In this document: positions 42,801-57,800 of the stretch, in pieces
How positions within the stretch are numbered: the first letter of the stretch is position 1
Layout: each line of letters opens with the position of its first letter
Assembly (NCBI RefSeq): GCF_013374115.1
Contig: NZ_AP022673.1
Span: 3,124,001-3,188,000, forward strand
Direction of reading: 5' to 3'
DNA: 64,000 nt
Origin: Sphingomonas sp. HMP9
GTDB taxonomy: Bacteria > Pseudomonadota > Alphaproteobacteria > Sphingomonadales > Sphingomonadaceae
Program-made: the position numbers and the translations under genes
Notes under the pieces: generated by a model
What the model saw: the letters and a program-made list of their open reading frames with translations, nothing else
What the model was told of the DNA's origin: nothing
The model's database searches: none

Positions 42801-45800
42801 GGACGAGCTTCTCGATCACCGGGCCCGCGGCGCCGTTGCCCGTGTCCCAGCCGATCCGGTACGCGCCGCCGGCATAGCCCGCCATCAGCCGTCCGACATA
42901 GGCGTCGAGCACGTCAGCGTGCGTAACCTCGCCCGCGCCTTCGCTCCAGGCGCCCGAGGCGGCGAGCGCCGCGAGGTCTTGGATATCGTCCCCGAAAAAT
43001 GGCGCGTGCGCATGCACCATCTTGAAGCCGTTATAGTCGGGGGGATTATGGCTGCCGGTTACCTGGATGCCGCCATCCACTTCTAGCGTCGCCTCGGCGT
43101 AATACAGCATTGGGGATGTACTGAGGCCGATGCGGACGACGTCCACCCCGCCTGCGACGAGGCCGGACACAAGCGCCGCTTCGAGGTCGGGCGAGGAGTT
43201 GCGGCCGTCATAGCCTACGGCCACGCGCGTTCCGCCCGAGGCACGTATGCGGGTGGCAAAGCCGCGCCCGATCGCGACGGCGTCGGCAGGGCCTAGCGCT
43301 TCGCCGACGATCCCGCGGATGTCGTATTCTCGGAGCGAGGTCGGGTCGAACAGGTGAGTCATGGGCCTCTCGACGATTATGTCTCACTCCTGTTCCCCCG
43401 CAAACGCGGGGTCCAGGAGCCAAGAGCGATAGTGTTTGTAACCCTAAGCTCCTGCGTTCGCAGGAGAACACGCCGTTACCGGGTCCGCTTCAGTAGCAGG
43501 TCGCGGGCGGCGTTTACCCGGCGGGTCAGGTCGGTCGAGCCGCCGCGGTCTGGGTGGACCGAAGCGATCAGGCGGCGGTGGGCGCTGCGGATCGCGTCGG
43601 CGTCCGCGGTGCGATCGATGCCGAGGATCGAACGCGCCTCCGCTTCGTCCGTGACGACGACCCGTTCAGCCTTGGGCTTCGGCTTTGGGCGCAGGTAATG
43701 CCAGGCCAGCCAGATGAAGATGGCGGCGACGATCCACTTCACGCAGCCACGTCCGGTGCACGCTCGGCGAGCACTTCCGGCAGCTGCAACGCTGCCATCA
43801 TCTCGCGCAGTTCCTGGCGCGCGGCGACATGGCCGAGGCCCATGCTGCCAAACGCCTTCGAATCGATCATCGTCAGGCCGGCGGGGAACATCTCGCGGTA
43901 GATTACGCGCTCGCCGAGCCCTGGAATGATCCGGAAGCCTACGCGCTTGGCCAGTTGCGCCAGCGCATCCGAGACGCGGCGCATGTTGCGCGCCTCGATA
44001 TGCTGGAGGCGGTTGCGGAGCACGACCCAGTCGATCGTCGTCCCGTCGGCGCGCGCGCGCTGCTTGCGTGCATCCCAGATGAGTTCGGAATAGAAGCTCG
44101 GACGCGTGACCTGATACGTCTCGGGATCGACCTGGCCGATCAGATCGAAGTCGACGAAGCTGTCGTTCATCGGCGTGACCAAGGTGTTCGCCAGCGCCGC
44201 CGCGGTGCGCGCGAACGGATCGTCGCGGCCCGGCGTATCGACGACGAGGAAGTCCGCGCCCTCGCACAGCGAATGCCACAGATCCTCGAACTGGTCCTCG
44301 CTCTGGTCCGACAGCGTCGCGTGGCGCGGCATCGGCAGCACCGAGCCGTTGCGCTTCATCGTCTCGGCGCGGTTGTCGAGATAGCGGCCGACGGTGCGCT
44401 GACGATGATCGAGGTCGAGACACGCGACGCGCGCGCCCTTGGCAGCCAGCGCGATCGCGACGTGCACCGCGGTCGTCGACTTTCCCGTGCCGCCCTTCTC
44501 GTTGGCGAACACGATGACGTGCGTGGGAACATGCGTCGACGCGGCCGCTGGCAGGGAGGCGGCAACGGGCGTAGAAGCGGGGGTCTGTTGGGGGCCCGTG
44601 GCCAACGCGCGTTTCCTTATTGATCGTGGAGGTCACCCTTCATAGAAGCCGCGACCGCACTTATCGAGTAGGAGTTTCACGTGGACATCGTCCGGGACCT
44701 GAATGCGTTGCGCGACAGCGTCGCCGCCTTCCGCGCGGCGGGGCAGCGCGTGGCGCTCGTCCCGACAATGGGGGCATTGCACGCGGGCCATGTCGCGCTG
44801 ATCGAGGCGGCGAAACGGCCGGGGACCAAGGTCGTGGCGTCGATCTTCGTCAATCCGACGCAGTTCGGGCCGAACGAGGATCTGTCGCGCTATCCACGGC
44901 GCGAGATGGCCGATATCCGGATGCTGAACGAGGCCGGGTGCGACCTGCTCTGGCTGCCGTCGGTCGAGGCGATGTACCCCGATGGGTTCGCGACCATGGT
45001 CCGAGTCTCGGGGGTCAGCGACGGGTTCGACGGCGCGTCGCGGCCCGACCATTTCGACGGCGTCGCGACGGTCGTGTCCAAGCTGTTTAACCAGGTCGGC
45101 CCCGACGCGGCGTATTTCGGCGAGAAGGATTACCAGCAGCTCGCGGTCGTCCGGCGGTTCGTCGCCGATCTCGATTTCGCGATCGACATCGTCGGCGTGC
45201 CGACGCAGCGCGACGATGACGGCCTCGCGATGTCGTCGCGCAACATCTATCTCGACGACGAGCAGCGCAAGCAGGCGGTGGCCTTGCCGCGCGCGCTGGG
45301 CGTCGCCGCGCGGGCGATCGCGAAGGGCGAGGATGTCGAGTCGGTGTTGGACGATGCGCGCACGACGCTGGTCGGGGCGGGGTTCACGATCGACTATGTC
45401 GCGCTTGCGGATGCCGAGACGCTCGCCGAAAACCCCGCGGCGGATCGTCCGCGGCGGTTGCTGGCGGCGGCACGGATGGGCGCGACCCGGCTGATCGACA
45501 ACGTCGCGATCGAATAGCGCAACGCGTTGTAAAATGGAGACGTTAACCCATTAACCATTCCGTAGGGCGAATCGTCGCAGTCTGCCTCAACGAACATTGG
45601 GGGCAGACCATGGGTAGCAGTCTCAAGAACGCGAATTTTCTGATCGAACGACGGCTGAAGGACGCCGAGCGCGGTGATGACCGGGCGTGTTACGAGCTCG
45701 GGATGGTGTATTCGACCGGCGCATCGGGTGTCGTGCTTGACCTGATCGAAGCGCATAAGTGGTTCAACCTCGCGGCGGTGTCGGGCAACATCGCGGCGCA

Positions 45801-48800
45801 GGAATGCCGTGCGCAGATCGCCGAAGACATGACCGCGCGCGAGATCTCGGTGGCGCAGCGCGCCGCGCGCGACTGGATGCAACTGGCGCAGCGCCGGGCT
45901 GCTTAATTTAGACGGTTCATGGTTGGCATTATGCTCCCCCTTCAGGGGGAGGTGGCAGGCGTAAGCCTGACGGAGGGGGCGGAAGCGGTAACAGCTGTTT
46001 CGTATCCTCCCCCTCCGCCGCCTTTGGCGCCACCTCCCCCTGGCGGGGGAGGATTTAGGTAGCTGCTCCTCAGGCTTCCGCCTTCTTTTTTGGAGCGGCT
46101 TTCTTGGCCGGAGCCTTCTTTGCCGGAGCCTTTTTGGCTGGAGCCTTGGCGTCGGCGGCCGCAGCCTTGGCCGGTGCTTTCTTCGCCGCGGGCTTCTTGG
46201 CGGGGGCCTTCTTCTTCTTCGTCGCAGGCGCCGCCGCCGCGCGCGCATCGATCAGCGAGGCGGCTTCCTCCAGCGTCAGCTGGTCCTTCTCGATCGACTT
46301 GGGCAGCGTCGCATTCGTCGTGCCGTCGGTGACATAGGGACCATAACGCCCCTCCATCAGCTTGATCTCCGCCTCGGTGCGCGGATGGTTGCCCAGCACC
46401 TTCAGCGGCGCCTGCGCCCCGCGTGCGGTGCGTCCGCCGCCGGCCGCCGCCTCGGCCAGCTTCACGACCGCGGCGTTCATGCCCGTCTCGAACACGTCCG
46501 CCGTGGTGGTGAGACGCGCATACTTGCCCTCATGCTTCAGATACGGCCCGAACTTGCCGATCGTCGCGATGATCGGTTCGCCGGTCTCGGGATGATTGCC
46601 GACCGTCCGCGGCAGCGACAGCAGCTTGACCGCCCATTCGAGGTTGAGCTCGCCGATATCCTTCGGGATCGACGCCATCTTGCGGTCTTCGCCCTCGCCG
46701 ATCTGCAGATACGGGCCGAAGCGTCCCGACTTGCGCTCGATCGGCTGGCCGGTGTCGGGATGCGTGCCGAGCGTCGACGGACCCGCATCCGCCTCGGCGT
46801 CACCACCGGGCTGCGCGAAGCGGCGCGTATATTTGCACTCGGGATAGTTGGAGCAGGCGATGAACGCGCGGAACTTGCCACCGCGCAGCGCGAGCTGGCC
46901 CTCGCCGCAATTCGGGCAGAGCCGCGGATCGCCGCCATCCGCCTTGGCGGGAAACAGATAGGGCGCGAGGAAGATGTCGAGCTCGGCGGTGATCGCGCTA
47001 GGCTGCTGCTCCATCACCTCGTTGGTGCGTGGCTTGAAGTCGCGCCAGAACGCGTCGAGCACCGACTGCCACTGCGCGCGGCCGCCCGAGACGTCGTCGA
47101 GTTCCTCCTCGAGTTCGGCGGTATAGTCGTAGCCGACATATTTCTCGAAGAAGCGCTCGAGGAATGCCGTCACCAGCCGCCCGCTCTCCTCGGCGAAGAA
47201 GCGGTTCTTCTCGATCCGGACGTACGCGCGGTCCTTCAGCGTTTTGATGATCGAGGCGTAGGTGGACGGACGGCCGATGCCGAGCTCCTCCATCCGCTTG
47301 ACCAGCGAGGCTTCCGAGAAGCGCGGCGGCGGCTGGGTGAAATGCTGCTCGGCGTCGACCTTCTTCTTGGCGGGGGCATCGCCCTCCTTCATCCGCGGCA
47401 GGCGGCGTGCGTCTTCGTCCTGCGTGTCGTCGGCGCCTTCCTCGTACAGCGCGAGATAGCCGGGGAACAGCACGACCTGACCGGTGGCGCGCAGGATGTT
47501 GCGCCCCGTGCCGTCGGCCATCTCGACCGTGGTGCGCTCCATCCGTGCCGACGCCATCTGGCTGGCGAGCGCGCGCTTGAAGATCAGGTCGTACAGCCGC
47601 GCATGATCGCCGCCGCCGGCCTTGTCCTTGCTGAAGTCGGTCGGGCGGATCGCTTCGTGCGCTTCCTGCGCGTTTTTGGCCTTCGACTGATACTGGCGCG
47701 GCTTGTCGGGGACGTAGCTCGCGTCGAAGCGGTTCGCGACTGCGAGGCGCGCGGCGCTGATCGCGCTGCCGTCCATCTGCACGCCGTCGGTACGCATGTA
47801 GGTGATCGTGCCGTCCTCGTAGAGGCCTTGCGCGATCCGCATCGTGTGATCGGCGGAGAAGCCGAGTTTCCGCGAGGCTTCCTGCTGCAAGGTCGAGGTC
47901 GTGAACGGCGGCGGCGGGTTGCGCGTGGCGGGCTTGGTCTCGACCGACTGGACCGAGAAATTGCCATCGAGCACCGCCTGCTTGGCGCGCAGCGCGTCGC
48001 CTTCGTTGCCGATCGACAGGCGGTCGAGCTTGTTGCCCTCGAACTGAGTGAGGCGCGACTGGAACGCGGTGCCGTCATGCTCCATCTCGGCCGTCACCGA
48101 CCAATATTCCTGCGGCTTGAAGACGTCGATCTCGCGCTCGCGCTGGACGATGAGGCGCAGCGAGACGGACTGGACGCGACCGGCGGACTTGGCGCCGGGC
48201 AGCTTGCGCCACAGCACCGGCGACAGCGTGAAGCCGACGAGATAATCGAGCGCGCGGCGGGCGCGATACGCGTCGATCAGATCGTCGTCGAGCTCGCGCG
48301 GGTTCTTCATCGCCTCGGTGACGGTCGCCTTGGTGATCGCGTTGAACGTGACGCGCTCGACCTCCTTCGGCAGCGCTTTCCGCGCACGCAAAACCTCGCG
48401 GACGTGCCACGAGATCGCCTCGCCCTCGCGATCCGGATCGGTCGCGAGGATCAGGCGGTCGGCGAGCTTGGCAAGATCGGTGATCGCTTTGAGCTGCTTC
48501 GATTTGTCGGCGTAGTTTTCCCACGTCATCGCGAACTGATCGTCGGGGTCCACCGAGCCGTCCTTGGGCGGCAGGTCGCGGACATGGCCGTAGCTGGCCA
48601 GCACGCGATAGTCGCTGCCGAGATATTTCTCGATGGTTTTGGCCTTGGCAGGCGATTCGACGATGACAAGCTGCATGGGAAAACCGGGATCCTTACGTGT
48701 ACGCGTACGAGGGTGGCGGCGCAGGGATGGCCGCGTCAACCCGGGTTGGTTCAGAGTGAAGTATAGAAAGTGCAGACGCTGGCGACCGTTTTCCAGAGGG

Positions 48801-51800
48801 CAGGCGCAAGGCGGCAACGATTTTGCGCGGCGGGTGGTTCGGGGAGCGGTTGTCTTGCCACGATAGCGTCCTTCGACGGTTCGAGTTGCGAGGGTGCCGC
48901 CGAAATCGGCGCAGGCCCCGGATCGGGCACCGGACGGTATGCACGACGTCGTTCGTGTAGGACACGCTTTGAGTAGATGCGTTAGGGCTGGTTTCGCCCA
49001 ATTCCAGACGTCACCCTTGCATCCAAGCGTCTCGCGGATCATCGTCAACCGGTGGTTGCGCCGAAACACATCATCCCTTGCATCTGCGTACTTGCAGCGG
49101 GATGCGCGCAGCGACCTCCAATTAAGGTAGTGGAAAGCTTAGAGGACCGTTTTGAGCGGCATATGGCAGAAGCAAGCCGGTGGTGTGTAGTTCGTGATTG
49201 GCACACACTTTTCGCAGTTGAGGCGGTAGGTGAACGCATCCGACTACGGATGCTCAATTTTCCTAAAACACCTTCACAAGGTCGAGACTTCATATTCGGT
49301 AAAACTGGGTGTATCGTGAATACTTTCGGTGTTGCGACGTTCACAGACCACCGGATCGAGTTTCCTGCCTCCTCGCTTCAAGCGACAATCAGAGGCCGTC
49401 GGATCGATTAAACGTCCGCTTCCTCTCCATCTCGGCCATTCCGGTAACGCCCACGTTCAGCGCTACGGGCCTTTACGGCGCTTGCTCAAGAGCGTGCGCT
49501 CGTTCAGTTTTACCGTATGACGGATAGATTCAAACGGCCAACGACGTTCGGCGCTTTCGCCATCGCGATAACAATGGCGGTGAACGGCTGCACTGCTTCC
49601 CGAAGCGCATTCACTCCGTCCGTCTTTGAAACGGCCAAATCGGCATGTGGCGCAGCAGATGCTTACATTTCAAAATCGAACCCGAAGGCCATTGGGTTTC
49701 GAGGGTACGCAGCGTCCCACGCTGAACAAGCTAAATGCCTCGTGGAGCGTCTAAAAGAGACGGACGCGAGGGTGATCGGATTTATCAGCGAACCGCCTAG
49801 CTAAATAGCCGATGTCGCTCAATTGCGGACATTTGGGATCGGGCTAGAAAGAGCAATGTCTATTGTGCCAAGCCTCGACGATTGGAACCGGCAATCCGTT
49901 AATGTCATGCAAGCGATGCTTGGTATGATCTCCCCCAATTTTCGCATGGTCACTCTCGATCACGATGGCACGCAATGGATCATCGGCTTCGTGTTGGAGA
50001 GCGTAAATGCCGAAGACCGCGAGGAACTCGCCGACTTTGAGGCAGAGTGGGACGCATTACAGAGCGGCCCAACGCCTCGCGATTTGCAAGTCTCGTTCAC
50101 GGCTGGGAGCTTGGCATGGCCGAGTGCGCCGACGCGAGCGTTATACCGACGAAGAGAGGTGATGCTCATTCAGGAATGAACGGCAGCTTCCCATCCATTG
50201 CGGACATTGCCATCCAGCACACAGGATGTTCCCCAATACGTTAGTGGTCAGACGACGCTCACGCGACCGCCGGCGTGGCGTTCCAGTCGACCGCCGAGTT
50301 CGAGTTCGAGCAGGACGGTGTGGACGATTGCGGGGGCGAGGCGGGACTGGCGGATGAGTTCGTCGATCGCGACGGGGACGGGGCCGAGCAGATCCGCGAT
50401 CCGGCGGCGCTCGGAGTCGCTGGCATCTTCGGGGGGCGCGGCGGCGTAGGCGTCGATCGGGGAACGGACCGAGCGCGGATCGAACGGGCGGATCTGTTCG
50501 AGGATGTCGGCGGCGGATTGCACCAGCGTGGCGCCTTCGCGGATCAGCAGGTTGCACCCTTGCGCCCGCGGATCGAGCGGGCTGCCGGGAACGGCCATGA
50601 CCTCACGGCCGGACTCGTTCGCCAGGCGGGCGGTGATCAGCGAGCCGGATTTGGGGACGGCCTCGACCACCACCGTGCCGATCGCGAGGCCGGCGATGAT
50701 GCGGTTGCGCGAGGGGAAGTTGCGCGCCTTGGGCTCGGTGCCGGGGGGCTGTTCGGCGAGCAGGAGGCCTTCGCGGGCGATGCGCTCCTGCAAGTCCGCG
50801 TTGTCCGGCGGATAGGCGATGTCGATGCCGCTGGCGATGACGCCGATCGTCGCGCCGTTGGAACCTGCGCCGCCGATCCGGCCAAGTGCCCCGATATGCG
50901 CGGCGGTGTCGATCCCGCGGGCCAGGCCTGAGACGATCGTCGTACCCTCCTCGGCGAGTTGCAGCGCGAGCTGGCGGGCGAAGCGGCAGGCGGCGGCGGA
51001 TGCGTTGCGCGCACCGACCATCGCGATGCAGGGGCGGCGTGCGTGAGCTATGTCGCCGCGCAGAATCAGCGCCGGGGGCGCGGTTTCGATCTCGGCGAGC
51101 AGCCGGGGATAGTCCGGGTCGTCGAGGAAGAGGTGGCGCGCGCCGAGCTTGGCGGTGGCGGCGATCTCGCGCTCGGCGAGGGCCGCGTCTGCGATCCTTG
51201 GTGTGCGTCCACCGCCCCGCGCGGCGAGCATCGGGAGCGCGTCGATGGCGGCGTCCGCGCTGCCGAATCGGGCCATCAGCTGGCGATAGGTGACCGGTCC
51301 GATCCCGGTCGTACGGATGAGCCGAAGTCGTGCGACGGTCGCGTCAGTCACCCGGTGGTCGTTTTGCACGGCCGATGCGAGGCTCGGCGCCGGAGAACAG
51401 GCGTTCGATGTTCTCGCGGTGCTTCCAGACCACGATGAGGGCCAGTGCCAGCAGGAGAAGCACCAGATCGAATCGACCGAACACGGCGGCCGCGAACGGT
51501 GCACTGAGCGCGGCGGCCATGCCGGCGACCGAGGAGATGCGCAGGCCTGCGAGAAGGCCGAGCCAGACGACTGCATAGACCAGCCCGAGCGGCCAGTGGA
51601 GCGCAACGACGATCCCCATGAGGGTGGCGACGCCCTTGCCGCCCTTGAACCCGAGCCAGACAGGGTAGCAATGGCCGATGAACGCGCCGGCGGCTGCCAG
51701 GAGGGCGTTGCCGGGGAAGAGGTGCGCGACCAGCAGCACGGCGACCGCGCCCTTGGCCATGTCGAGCAGCAGCGTGGCGGCGGCGAGGCCCTTGCGACCG

Positions 51801-54800
51801 GTGCGCAGGACGTTGGTGGCGCCAATGTTGCCCGAGCCGATCGTGCGCAGATCGCCCGCGCCGCCGAGCCGCGTCAGGATGACGCCGAACGGAATCGAGC
51901 CGAGCAGATAGCTCAGCACGAACGATAGCGTGGGCGCGACCCAGAGAATTTCCGTCTGCAACTACGTCCCCCGTTCTGGAAGGCTTATAAACGACGCGGA
52001 GCGGACGGCAAATGGCTGGCGGTTGATGGAGTGCCGAAAAGAGATTGGTCGTCGGCCTTGCGATCCTCCCCCGCCAGGGGGAGGTGGCGCCGTAAGGCGA
52101 CGGAGGGGGAGGACACGAAACGGACGGGGTCGCCTACCTCCCCATCCGTCTGGCAAGGGCCAGCCACCCCCCCTGGCGGGGAGGATCGTTGGGCTTTGGC
52201 GGCCGTCAGGGTGATCCGGCCTAGTTTGCGCGAGCCGATCCGTTCTAAGGACCGGACATGGACCAGCGCCCCATCCTGTTCTTCGATTCCGGTGTCGGCG
52301 GTCTGTCGATCGTCGGTCCGGCGCGCGCGGCGTTGCCCGATGCGCCGTTCGTGTACGCGGCCGACTCGGCTGGCTTTCCTTATGGCACGAAGAGCGAGGC
52401 GGAGATCGCGGCGCGCGTGCCGGTGCTGCTGGGGCGGCTGGCGGAGCGGTACCGACCGCGGCTGATCGTGATTGCGTGCAACACCGCCTCGACGATCGCG
52501 CTGCCCGTGGTGCGCGCCGCGCTTGACCTGCCGGTGGTGGGGACGGTGCCGGCGATCAAGCCCGCCGCGCTGCTGTCGACGACGCGGACGATCGGCGTGC
52601 TGGGGACCGAGGCGACCGTGCGGCAGGCGTATGTCGACGATCTGGCGGCGAGGTTCGCAGGCGATTGCACGGTGCTGCGCCATGGTTCGGCGGCTTTGGT
52701 CGAGATGGCGGAGGCCAAGTTGCACGGGCGGGCGGTTGCGCCGGAGCGCTATGCCGCGGTGCTCGACGGGTTGTTCTCACAAGCCGGCGGCGAGGCGATC
52801 GACGTGATCGTCAACGCGTGTACGCATTTCCCGCTGGTCGAAGCGGAGTTGGCGGCCGCGGCGCCCGGCGTGCGGTTCGTCGACGGTGGTCCCGGGATCG
52901 CGCGGCGGATCGTTCACCTGATGCAGGGCGAATCGTGGCCGGGCGCGGGGGAGGGTGTCGCCGTCTTCACCCGCCTGGGCGACGACGAACGCGCGCTCGC
53001 ACCGGCGTTGGCGGCGCGCGGGTTTGGCAGGATCGAGCCGCTCTAGGCGTCGGCCTGGGACAATGTGGCACCTTGCTTCGCGGGCGCATCGTGGCAATGT
53101 GCATCCAGGATGAGGGAAGCGATCACCGTAAGAGCGGTATTGCGCTGGAAACGAGTGAAAGCGAGGCGTAGTGCCCAAGGCCATGAGTATCGCAGGCAAA
53201 ACGGCAACGGACGGCAGCACGGGTCCGCGAGTCGATTATTCGCGCGTGTTCACGCAGGCGATCGACCGGTTGCATGCCGAGGGCCGCTACCGCGTGTTCA
53301 TCGATATCCTGCGCAACAAGGGCGCGTTCCCCAACGCGCGCTGCTTTGCCGGGCATAACGGCCCCAAGCCGATCACCGTGTGGTGCTCGAACGATTATCT
53401 CGCAATGGGCCAGCATCCCAAGGTGATCGCGGCGATGGAAGAGGCGCTGCACGACGTCGGCGCGGGCTCGGGCGGCACGCGCAACATCGGCGGCAACACG
53501 CATTACCATGTCGACCTGGAGGGCGAACTCGCCGACCTGCACGGCAAGGAAGCGGCGTTGCTGTTCACCAGCGGCTATGTCTCGAACGAGGCGACTCTGG
53601 CGACGCTGGCCAAGGTCCTGCCGGGCTGCATCATCTTTTCGGACGAGCTGAACCACGCGTCGATGATCGCGGGCATCCGCAATTCTGGGTGCGAGAAGCG
53701 CGTGTTCCGCCACAACGACCTTGCGCATCTCGAAGAGCTGCTGGCCGCGGAAGATCCGGCGGCGCCCAAGCTGATCGCGTTCGAGAGCGTGTATTCGATG
53801 GAGGGCGACATCGCGCCGATCGCCGCCGTGTGCGACCTCGCCGACCGCTACAATGCGCTGACCTATTGCGACGAGGTCCATGCGGTCGGGATGTACGGCG
53901 CGCGGGGCGGCGGGATTTCGGAGCGGGACGACGTCGCGCACCGGATCACGATCCTCGAGGGCACGCTTGGCAAGGCGTTCGGCGTGATGGGCGGCTATAT
54001 TGCCGCCGACCGCACGATCGTCGACGTGATCCGCAGCTATGCGCCGGGGTTCATCTTCACGACCTCGTTGTCGCCGGTGCTGGTCGCGGGCGTGCTCGCC
54101 AGCGTGCGGCATCTGAAGAGCTCGAGCGTCGAGCGCGACGGGCAGCAGGCCTCGGCGGCGATGCTGAAGGCGATGCTGAAGGACGCCGGGCTGCCGGTGA
54201 TGATCGGCGACACGCATATTGTGCCGCTGATGGTCGGCGATCCGGTCAAGGCGAAGAAGATCAGCGACGTGCTGCTCGCCGAATACGGCGTGTACGTGCA
54301 GCCGATCAACTACCCGACCGTGCCGCGCGGGACCGAGCGGCTTCGGTTCACCCCGGGCCCTGCGCATACCGAGGCGATGATGCGCGAACTGACCGATGCG
54401 CTGGTCGAGATCTGGAGCCGGTTGGACTTGCGCAAGGCGGCTTGAGGCCGGGCCTTGCTAGCGGCGGGGCCGCGCTGATCAGTCGATCGTGATCGTGCCG
54501 TCGGTATCAGGAACGGCAAGAGGTTCGCCAAATCCCACCGAATGGAATCGCGTATAATCGCCTTCCACGGGTTCAGCGTAAACATGCACGATGGAGCGGT
54601 TCCCGTCGACAACCCAGTAATTGGGGATGCCGCCGCCGGCATAAGCGAAGCGCTTCATTGTGGTGTCGCGAGCGACGGAGGTTTCCGCGACTTCGATGAC
54701 GAGTAGGAATGCGTCAGCGGTCAGCAGGCCGTTACCCTCGGCTGGTTCGCGCAACACGGCAACGTCACAGCCGAGCACGGTGTCGTGGCCGAGATCGACA

Positions 54801-57800
54801 CCGATTTCGCCCATAATCCGAGCTTCGGGTAACAGGCGCGAACGACGGATGCCGATCTGCATCTGACGCGCGGCATGTGCTGTCAAAGGCGGGTTCATCC
54901 GTTCGAGTTCCCCATCGACCAGTTCGACCTTGATGTCGTCGAACGCGCCGGACTCACCTATGCGCAGGAACTCGGCGGTGGTGAAACGCGCCCTGGTCTG
55001 CTGATCGGTGCGGAGAATAACGGCGGACTTATTCATGGCGGAGTCGTACCACGAATCCGAGGTTCCTACGAGTCGCCCAACCAATCCCTACAGCGCGGCG
55101 GCCAGCATCGTCAGGATGCCGAGACCGAGCGACAACGGCACGCGCAGCGCCATCCAGCCGGGCGGTGCGATACCGGCGCGCACCAGCGCGCGGTCGACGA
55201 GCAGCGCGCCGATCAGGCTGATGCCGAGCACCACGAGCGACGGGCCGGGCCAGCGCAGGCCGACCATCCAGGGCCAGGCAGTGACGAGCGCGATCAGCGA
55301 GGGGGCGACGCTGGCGAACCAGAGCCAGCGCGGGGCCGAGTCGGTGCGCGCGGCAAGGCCCCACCAGAGGCCACCAAGGAAGCTCAGGATCAGCGCGGCA
55401 TAGGCGTAGGCGATCGCCAGCGCCGAGTAGCGGCTTTGCGGATCGCCGCTCAGCAACAGCGCGACTGCCCCGAGTTGCGGGAGCAGGCCGCTCAGGCCGA
55501 GCAGGCGCGCGATCGGCGGGATGCCGCCGGTCGTGGCAGGTCGCACGGGCATCAGACGCGTGCGACCACACCAGTGGCGACGACTGGACCGGTCGGCAGG
55601 CCGGTCGGCGAGCCACCGAGCGGCTCGACCGAAATGGCGAGCGTCACGCCGGGGGTTATGCGATCGCGGTCGACGCCCTTGGGGGCCAGCGCGGTCGGGC
55701 GTCCCGAGAGCAGGCCTAGCGCGTGCGGCACGCCGTCGCCGCCGATCACCCAGAGTTCGGCGACACGCGCATTCGGCACGCCGGGGCCTGCCGCGACGCG
55801 GAGCGCGCCGTTGGCGGGATCATAGACCGCGGCGACGGGCGCCTTCGCATCGCCGAGCATCGCGACGAGGACGCTGCTCGCGCGCGCCACGGGAACCGGC
55901 TGTGCAACCGGCACGGTCGGCTCGGGACGGACCATCACGAACAGCAACAGCGACGCGGCGATCGCGCTGGTAACGGCGGCAAGCGCCGGCCATGCGAAGC
56001 GGTTGGTCCTTGAAGGCGTCGCGTTCGCATCGAGACTGGCCTCGATCCGTGCGACGAGATGCGGCGGGGCGGCGTATTCCGGCCAGAGATCGAACAGCGC
56101 GGCGAGTCGCGACCGCCACCATTCGACCTGCGCGGCAAAACCGGGTTCGGCGAGGACGCGGCGGAGCGCTGCGCCGCGCTCTTCTCCGTCGAGCAGGCCG
56201 AGCGCGAGTTCGGCTGCGGCGACATCCTCGGGGACAGCGATATCCGGATCAGCCATCGAGGCAATCCTTCAGGCGGGCGAGGCCGCGGCGGACCCAGCTC
56301 TTCATCGTGCCCAGCGGCACGGCGCGCTTGATCGCCAGTTCGGCATAGGTGATGCCGTCGAAAAATGCGGTGCGGATCGCGTCGCGCTGCTGCGGTTCGA
56401 GGGCGTCGAGGCATTCGATCAGTTCACGCGACGATTCGCTCGCCAGCATCCCCGCTTCGGCGCCTTCGCCGGGATCGGCGATGTCGGGCGCGTCGTCGAG
56501 CGGGCTGGTGCGGCGGACGCCCTGCGCGCGCTGCCAGTCGATGGCGCGGTTGCGCGCGATCGTCGCCAACCAGGTTATCGGGCTCGCGCGACCGGGTTCC
56601 CAGGCACCGGCGCGTTTCCAGATCGTGAGATAGACCTCGTGCAGCACATCCTCCGCGGCTTGGGCGTTGCCGCAGATACGGTGGGTGATGCCGAAAAGCT
56701 TCGCGCTGGTCAGCGAATAGAGTTCGCGAAACGCGTCGCGATCCTCCTGGCCGGTACGCAACAGCACCTCGGAAAGGTGCGCGCGGGCGGCATCTGCGTC
56801 TGGATAGGCTCTGGTCACGAAGTGGAACCTAGCGGCTGAGTCCGTCGCGGCAATAGCCTTCGCCTGGCTTGACGGTGAGACAGTCGGTTTTGCCGAACAG
56901 ATATTTGAGTCCGGTCGCGTCGCCGTTGGTCGGGCGCAGGGTTTCGCGGATGCCGCCGCGATCGAACGACAGCGCATCGCCGCTCGCTATGCCGTCGAAC
57001 GTGCCTTTGTTGTCGAGGTCCCATTGCATCGCAAGCGTGTAGCGGCCGGGGGTGGTCGTGGGGGCGATGTCGAGGACCATGCCTTCGACGCCGATCCAGC
57101 GGCCGGTATAGTCGGGCGCGGGTTTCGGCTTGGGCGGGACCAGTTTGCGTTCGACCGATCCGGCAGACGTCATGTTGCCATCGCTGCTGGTGTCGGGTGC
57201 CGGGCCGGAGCAGGCGGTCAGCGCGACGGCGGCGATCAAGGTCAGGGGTTTCATGGCACGTCTCCTTGAGGACGATCGGCATTTGGCGCCGATTTCTGTT
57301 CCCGCCGTCATCCTGACGAACGTCAGGTTCCAGAGCAAATGAGTGTCGTGCCCTGTAACCCTGGGTCCTGACTTTCGTCAGGATGACGGCGTTGATTGGG
57401 ATGCGCCCGTCTATCACGCCCCCGCGAACAGGTGTGGCAAAATCCGGCTCGGGTGGGTAAGGAGCTGGGCACCCGATCCCCCGTCACAGGATTACGCCAG
57501 GTGCGCATCGCCATCGCGTCCGATCACGCCGCCGTTTCGTTGAAAGCGGTGCTTGCCGCGTGGCTGCGCGAGGCGGGGCACGACGTGCTCGACCTTGGCC
57601 CCGAAGGCACCGCCAGCGTCGATTATCCCGATTACGGGTATAAGCTCGCCTCGGCGATCGCCGATGGCAGCGCCGAACGCGGCATCGCACTGTGCGGATC
57701 GGGCATCGGCATCTCGATCGCCGCGAACCGCAACCCCGCCTGCCGCTGCGCGCTCGTCTCCGAGCCGCTGTCGGCGAGCCTTGCGCGCATCCATAACGAC